Assembly: GCA_024998705.1 (NCBI GenBank)
Contig: JACOEF010000135.1
Coordinates: 1 to 10,161 of the forward strand
From: Nitrospira sp.
GTDB lineage: Bacteria > Nitrospirota > Nitrospiria > Nitrospirales > Nitrospiraceae
Direction of reading: 5' to 3'
Length of the DNA: 10,161 nt
Made by a program: the position numbers and the translations under genes. Position 1 is the first letter of the stretch; each line of letters begins with the position of its first letter. The notes beneath the pieces are model-generated. The model was not told the origin of the DNA. It made no database searches and was given only the letters and a program-made list of their open reading frames with translations. Positions 6,494-10,161 of the stretch are shown piece by piece.

Positions 6494-7570
6494 TTACGAG
6501 CTGTGAGGCGCCGTTCCGCCGCTTGCCCCTGAAGGCAGCGCATAATTCGGCAGCGCTTCGCACTCGAACGACGCCAGCTTGCCATGGAGCAGCGCTCGTT
6601 GTCCTGCCGCCGCAATCATGGCCGCATTGTCGGTGCAGTATGCGAGGGCTGGGAGGCCCAATTCAATCCCCTCCTCGGTTGCCCGCTCCGTCAATTTCGC
6701 TCGCAGTCGGGAATTGGCTGAGACACCTCCGACGACCGCAAGGGCTGAGACGCCTGTTTGTCGCACGGCGGTGAATGCCTGACGGACCAAGACGTCCACG
6801 ATCGCTTCCTGGTACCCGGCGGCCAGGTCGGCCTGCTGTTCGACAATGGCCTGCTGATCCATGCGCTGGAGGTGGTAGAGTAGCGCCGTTTTGAGGCCGC
6901 TGAAACTGAAGTCCAGTCGGCCGGTTCGCACGCGCGATCGAGGGAATCGCACCGCAGTAGGATGGCCTTTCCGTGCCGCTTGGTCGATGAGGGGGCCACC
7001 CGGGTACCCGAGCCCGAGCATCTGAGCGCCCTTGTCGAACGCCTCACCTGCCGCATCGTCGATCGTTCGTCCCAGGAGGTGGAAGTGCCCATGTTCGTCG
7101 GTATGAAAGAGGTGCGTGTGTCCGCCCGAGGCGATCAACACTACGCAGGTTCTGGGAAATAACGGTCGGTCGATCCAGGCTGAGGCGATGTGGCCTTCGA
7201 GGTGACTTACGCCGACCAGCGGAATGCCAAGGACATACGCTAAGGACTTGGCATAACTGATGCCGACCAGCAGGGCGCCGGCCAGGCCGGGACCCTGTGT
7301 GACCGCAATGGCACCGAGATCCTGCCAGCAGAGACCTGCCGCGTCTAGAGCCTGATGCGTGACGAGATCCACATTTTGAATATGGGCACGGGATGCCAAT
7401 TCCGGCACCACGCCCCCGAACCGTTCATGGACGGTTTGCTGGGAAGAAATGATATTGGCCAGGACATGCCCCTCACCGTCGAGCACTGCTGCGGCCGTCT
7501 CATCGCAGGACGTTTCAATTCCGAGAATCGTGGTGGATGCGCGAGGTTTCATAGGGGAAGCAACCGGCAT
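6494..7570 (-). CDS. tsaD: tRNA N6-adenosine threonylcarbamoyltransferase
   Basis: TsaD (Kae1/YgjD family) transfers the threonylcarbamoyl group from threonylcarbamoyl-AMP to A37 of ANN-decoding tRNAs. It works with TsaB and TsaE, which are not in this window. The frame is complete, with 358 residues from ATG 7570. Motifs seen: I-L-G-I-E-T-S-C-D-E-T at the N-terminus, F-G-G-V-V-P-E-L-A-S-R-x-H, metal ligands His123 and His127 in H-L-E-G-H, S-G-G-H-T-H-L (148-154), G-E-A-F-D-K-G (175-181), G-G-V-S-A-N-S-R-L-R (281-290) and C-T-D-N-A-A-M-I-A with the metal-binding Asp314. A second in-frame ATG at 7552 gives 352 residues and a more typical N-terminus. Neither start has a good Shine-Dalgarno sequence, so the choice is open. 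It is probably the first gene of the operon, 25 bases ahead of the inferred hflX start. Confidence 0.97.
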   Translation of the reverse strand: MPVASPMKPRASTTILGIETSCDETAAAVLDGEGHVLANIISSQQTVHERFGGVVPELASRAHIQNVDLVTHQALDAAGLCWQDLGAIAVTQGPGLAGALLVGISYAKSLAYVLGIPLVGVSHLEGHIASAWIDRPLFPRTCVVLIASGGHTHLFHTDEHGHFHLLGRTIDDAAGEAFDKGAQMLGLGYPGGPLIDQAARKGHPTAVRFPRSRVRTGRLDFSFSGLKTALLYHLQRMDQQAIVEQQADLAAGYQEAIVDVLVRQAFTAVRQTGVSALAVVGGVSANSRLRAKLTERATEEGIELGLPALAYCTDNAAMIAAAGQRALLHGKLASFECEALPNYALPSGASGGTAPHSS

Positions 7571-7799
7571 GGCCGTTGTGCCTGAACCAGAGCCAGGGAA
7601 CAGGCCTGATTCTGGGCGGTAGGATAACGCACAGTTGCCGTAAACTGCGAGTGTTGTTGTTCGTCAGGAAATCATTTCAGCTGCTGATCCTGCTATAAAA
7701 TGCGACAACCCCCGGGTCCGGTTGGGGACCGCGGGGGTTGCCGTGTGGTCTTAAAGAACGCCAGTCGATCGATCCTGAGGAAACGTTTAGCTGTTCGGG
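7571..7799. other. Non-coding stretch between clpC and tsaD
   Basis: These 229 bases hold no supported gene on either strand. They contain the strong hairpin at 7706-7740 and, on the tsaD side, about 135 bases that should carry the promoter of the tsaD operon. I searched that part for paired -35 and -10 boxes on the minus strand and found none convincing. A short palindrome, GAAATCATTTC (7668-7678), and an AAACGTTT (7781-7788) are present, but neither is long enough to call an operator. Confidence 0.6.
7706..7740 (-). terminator. Probable intrinsic terminator of clpC
   Basis: CAACCCCCG pairs with CGGGGGTTG as nine base pairs. After one bulged base, GGTCC pairs with GGACC, closing a loop of about six bases. 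It lies about 60 bases beyond the clpC stop. On the minus strand it is followed by TCGCATTTTATAG, so the T-run starts five bases late and is only four long. The stem is very stable but the tail is imperfect. It could also protect the clpC mRNA 3' end or act with a termination factor. Confidence 0.7.
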
Positions 7800-10161
7800 C
7801 TAGACGCCCGCCATGGCTTCCTGTTCGATGAAGGCCGGCGCGCCGTCACGCAGGACGACTTTAATCTTTCTATTTTCCTTGAAGCGACCCTTGATGAGTT
7901 CTTCGGACAGGGGATCGCCGATTGCCCGCTGAATAATGCGCCGCATCGGGCGCGCACCGTAAAGCGGCTCGTAGCCTTCCTTGATGAGCCACTGCTTCAC
8001 CTCGTCGTCCACCTCGATGCTGACATTCTTGTCGATGAGACGGAGATTCAGCTCGTGCAGCAGGAGATCCAAGATGTGGATCAAGTGCTCCTTCTCCAGG
8101 GAATGGAAGATCACGATTTCGTCGATCCGGTTCAAGAACTCCGGGCTGAACGAACGCTTGAGTTCTCCCATCACGTCTTCTTTTCGACGCAAGGCTTGTC
8201 CGCCGTTTTCATCATTCTGGAATCCGAGCGACACGCCCTTCTGGATCATCTTCGTGCCGATGTTCGAGGTCATGATGACGACCGTATTCTTGAAATCGAC
8301 TTTTCGACCCAGGCTGTCTGTGAGGACGCCGTCGTCGAGCACCTGCAGGAGGACGTTAAACACGTCCGGATGCGCCTTCTCGATTTCGTCGAACAGCACG
8401 ACCGAATAAGGACGACGCCGCACCTTTTCGGTGAGCTGTCCGCCCTCCTCGTAGCCCACGTAACCCGGAGGGGCTCCGAAGAGCCGCGAGCTCGTGAACT
8501 TTTCCTGGTACTCGGACATATCGATCCGGATGAGCGCATCTTCACTGTTGAAGAGGAACTCCGCGAGTGTCCTGGCCAACTCTGTCTTGCCGACACCGGT
8601 CGGGCCAAGGAAAATAAAGGATCCGATGGGCTTCTTCGCTTCCTTGAGACCGGCTCTGGACCGACGGATGGCACGTGCCACCGCCGAAATGGCTTCGTTC
8701 TGGCCGATGACCCGCTTGTGGAGGAATTCTTCCATGCGGAGCAGCTTATTGGATTCTTCTTCTTCCAATTTGAAGAGCGGAATGCCGGTCATCTTCGACA
8801 CGACGTACGCGACTTCTTCCTTGCCGATGGTCGGCTTGTGTTTCTCTTGGTTCTTCTTCCACTCCCGCTTGGATTCATCGAGGAGTTTTCGGAGGCGCTC
8901 TTCTTCTTCGCGATGGCGGACGGCTTCCTCGAAGTTTTGCATCGAAATCGCCAGCTCTTTATCGCGCGAAATTTTCTTCAGCTCCTGCTCCAGAGCTTTG
9001 AGTTCAGTGGGCAGCGCGTACGTTTGCAGTTTCGCCCGCGAGCCGGTTTCGTCGATCAGATCGATCGCCTTGTCAGGCAGGAACCGGTCGGTGATGTACC
9101 GATCTGCCAACTTGACCGCCTCGACGATGGCGTCTTCCGTAATTTCCACGCCATGGTGTTCCTCGTACCGGTCTCGCAATCCCTGGATGATCCGTACCGT
9201 TTCATCCGTGCTGGGCGGTTGCACGTGAATGGGCTGGAAGCGGCGTTTGAGCGCCCCGTCCTTTTCAATGTGCTTGCGGTATTCGTCGAGGGTTGTGGCG
9301 CCGATGCATTGGATCTCGCCGCGCGACAAGGCCGGCTTGAGCATGTTGGAAGCATCGATGGATCCTTCTGCCGCCCCCGCTCCCACCAGCGTGTGCAATT
9401 CGTCGATGAAGATAATGATGTTGCCTGCCTGCACAATCTCTTTCATCACGACCTTCAAGCGCTCTTCAAACTGGCCGCGGTATTTCGTACCGGCCACCAG
9501 CGAGCCCAGGTCAAGTGCGATGACGCGACGGGACAGCAAGTTGTCCGGAACCTCCGACGCGATGATGCGTTGGGCCAGGCCCTCGACGATGGCGGTTTTC
9601 CCCACGCCGGATTCGCCGATGAGTACCGGGTTGTTCTTTGACCGTCGGCTGAGAATCTGCAAGACACGCTCGATTTCGTCTGCACGACCGATGACGGGGT
9701 CCAACTGCCCCTCCTGGGCCAGCTGAGTCAGGTCGCGTCCGAATTCGTCGAGTGCCGGTGTGTTGCTCTTGCGATCCCGCTCGCGCGGCGCAGACTTACG
9801 CAAGAAGGTCACGGTGAGTTGTCGGGCGGTCAGGAGGCTGGCGCCAAGACTTCGGAGAATCTTTCCGCCGATCCCTTCTTCCTCCCGCAGCAGACCCAAC
9901 AGCAGATGTTCGCTGCCGATGTGGTTATGCCCGAGCAGTCGGGCTTCTTCAACCCCGTACTCGATAACTTTCTTGACCCGCGGGCTGAACGGAATTTCCC
10001 CGAAGGTCATCGTCGTGCCCCCTCCCGGAAGATTGCGCTCGATCTCGAGACGAATCTGCTCGGTGGAGAGGCCCATTTTCTTGAGGATCATCAGCGCAAT
10101 CCCATCCGTCTCGCGAAGGATGGCCAACACCAGGTGCTCGGTGCCCAGGTAATCGTTCTGA
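7800..10161 (-). CDS. clpC: ATP-dependent Clp protease ATP-binding subunit ClpC (5' end outside the window)
   Basis: A Hsp100 AAA+ unfoldase that feeds proteins to ClpP. The frame is open to the edge (first whole codon at 10160), giving 786 visible residues. The usual first 25-30, before Y-L-G-T-E-H-L, are missing. Two Clp-N repeats fill roughly residues 1-120 (G-T-E-H-L and G-S-E-H-L mark each). AAA domain 1 has Walker A G-E-S-G-V-G-K-T (182-189) and Walker [10 protein letters not shown] charged UVR-like middle segment around 405-440 ([12 protein letters not shown]) is diagnostic of ClpC rather than ClpB or ClpA. AAA domain 2 has G-P-T-G-V-G-K-T (519-526) and [12 protein letters not shown]. 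The tripeptide L-G-F (646-648) fits the ClpP-docking loop, so a protease partner is expected. The protein ends E-A-M-A-G-V with TAG at 7802-7800. An internal GTG at 10130 is not the start, because conserved sequence continues upstream of it. Confidence 0.97.
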   Translation of the reverse strand, partial: QNDYLGTEHLVLAILRETDGIALMILKKMGLSTEQIRLEIERNLPGGGTTMTFGEIPFSPRVKKVIEYGVEEARLLGHNHIGSEHLLLGLLREEEGIGGKILRSLGASLLTARQLTVTFLRKSAPRERDRKSNTPALDEFGRDLTQLAQEGQLDPVIGRADEIERVLQILSRRSKNNPVLIGESGVGKTAIVEGLAQRIIASEVPDNLLSRRVIALDLGSLVAGTKYRGQFEERLKVVMKEIVQAGNIIIFIDELHTLVGAGAAEGSIDASNMLKPALSRGEIQCIGATTLDEYRKHIEKDGALKRRFQPIHVQPPSTDETVRIIQGLRDRYEEHHGVEITEDAIVEAVKLADRYITDRFLPDKAIDLIDETGSRAKLQTYALPTELKALEQELKKISRDKELAISMQNFEEAVRHREEEERLRKLLDESKREWKKNQEKHKPTIGKEEVAYVVSKMTGIPLFKLEEEESNKLLRMEEFLHKRVIGQNEAISAVARAIRRSRAGLKEAKKPIGSFIFLGPTGVGKTELARTLAEFLFNSEDALIRIDMSEYQEKFTSSRLFGAPPGYVGYEEGGQLTEKVRRRPYSVVLFDEIEKAHPDVFNVLLQVLDDGVLTDSLGRKVDFKNTVVIMTSNIGTKMIQKGVSLGFQNDENGGQALRRKEDVMGELKRSFSPEFLNRIDEIVIFHSLEKEHLIHILDLLLHELNLRLIDKNVSIEVDDEVKQWLIKEGYEPLYGARPMRRIIQRAIGDPLSEELIKGRFKENRKIKVVLRDGAPAFIEQEAMAGV

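Noticed and set aside
7668..7678. Palindrome GAAATCATTTC as an operator before tsaD
   Set aside because: Five-base arms occur easily by chance, no promoter is visible next to it, and it matches no regulator site I know with confidence.
8055..9641. Plus-strand open frame of 528 codons opposite clpC
   Set aside because: It lies wholly antisense to strongly conserved clpC sequence, shows no recognisable domain, and its composition mirrors the clpC codons. Long antisense frames are expected in GC-rich genes.
1..10161. A novel defence, mobile or biosynthetic system
   Set aside because: Every sizeable gene belongs to a well-known core family, and there are no repeats, integrases, toxin-antitoxin pairs or unassigned large frames. 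The window reads as an ordinary housekeeping region.

Overview
The window is a compact block of bacterial housekeeping genes, all on the minus strand, so transcription runs from position 10161 towards position 1. The moderately high GC content, the gene order and the protein sequences suggest a member of the Nitrospirota (Nitrospira-like). The sequence alone does not prove this. I see no mobile elements, CRISPR arrays, rRNA or tRNA genes, and no accessory-defence signature.

Layout in transcription order. (1) clpC (10161-7800) is a Clp/Hsp100 unfoldase gene whose first codons lie outside the window. (2) A non-coding stretch (7799-7571) holds a strong GC-rich hairpin, probably the clpC terminator. 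(3) A tightly packed run follows: tsaD (tRNA t6A synthesis), hflX (ribosome-splitting GTPase), nth (endonuclease III), yicC (RNase-family protein), gmk (guanylate kinase), rpoZ (RNA polymerase omega), coaBC (coenzyme A synthesis) and a small TPR protein. Gaps are about 40 bases or less, and several junctions overlap or are nearly contiguous (ATGA at nth/yicC, 8 bases at gmk/rpoZ, 4 bases between coaBC and the TPR gene). This is probably one operon joining translation quality, DNA repair, RNA turnover, nucleotide supply, transcription and cofactor synthesis. (4) After the TPR gene there is a good sigma70-type promoter (114-86), also on the minus strand, and perhaps the first seven codons of another gene at the left edge.

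The most notable observations concern gene integrity rather than a new system. coaBC and rpoZ each appear to lack one base and are split between two frames, although the protein on both sides of each break is well conserved. hflX has a well-placed Shine-Dalgarno sequence and a family-like N-terminus, but the codon at the start position is ATC. The simplest explanation is base-level errors in the assembly. Real frameshifts or an unusual start codon are less likely but can be tested. I found no convincing undescribed system.
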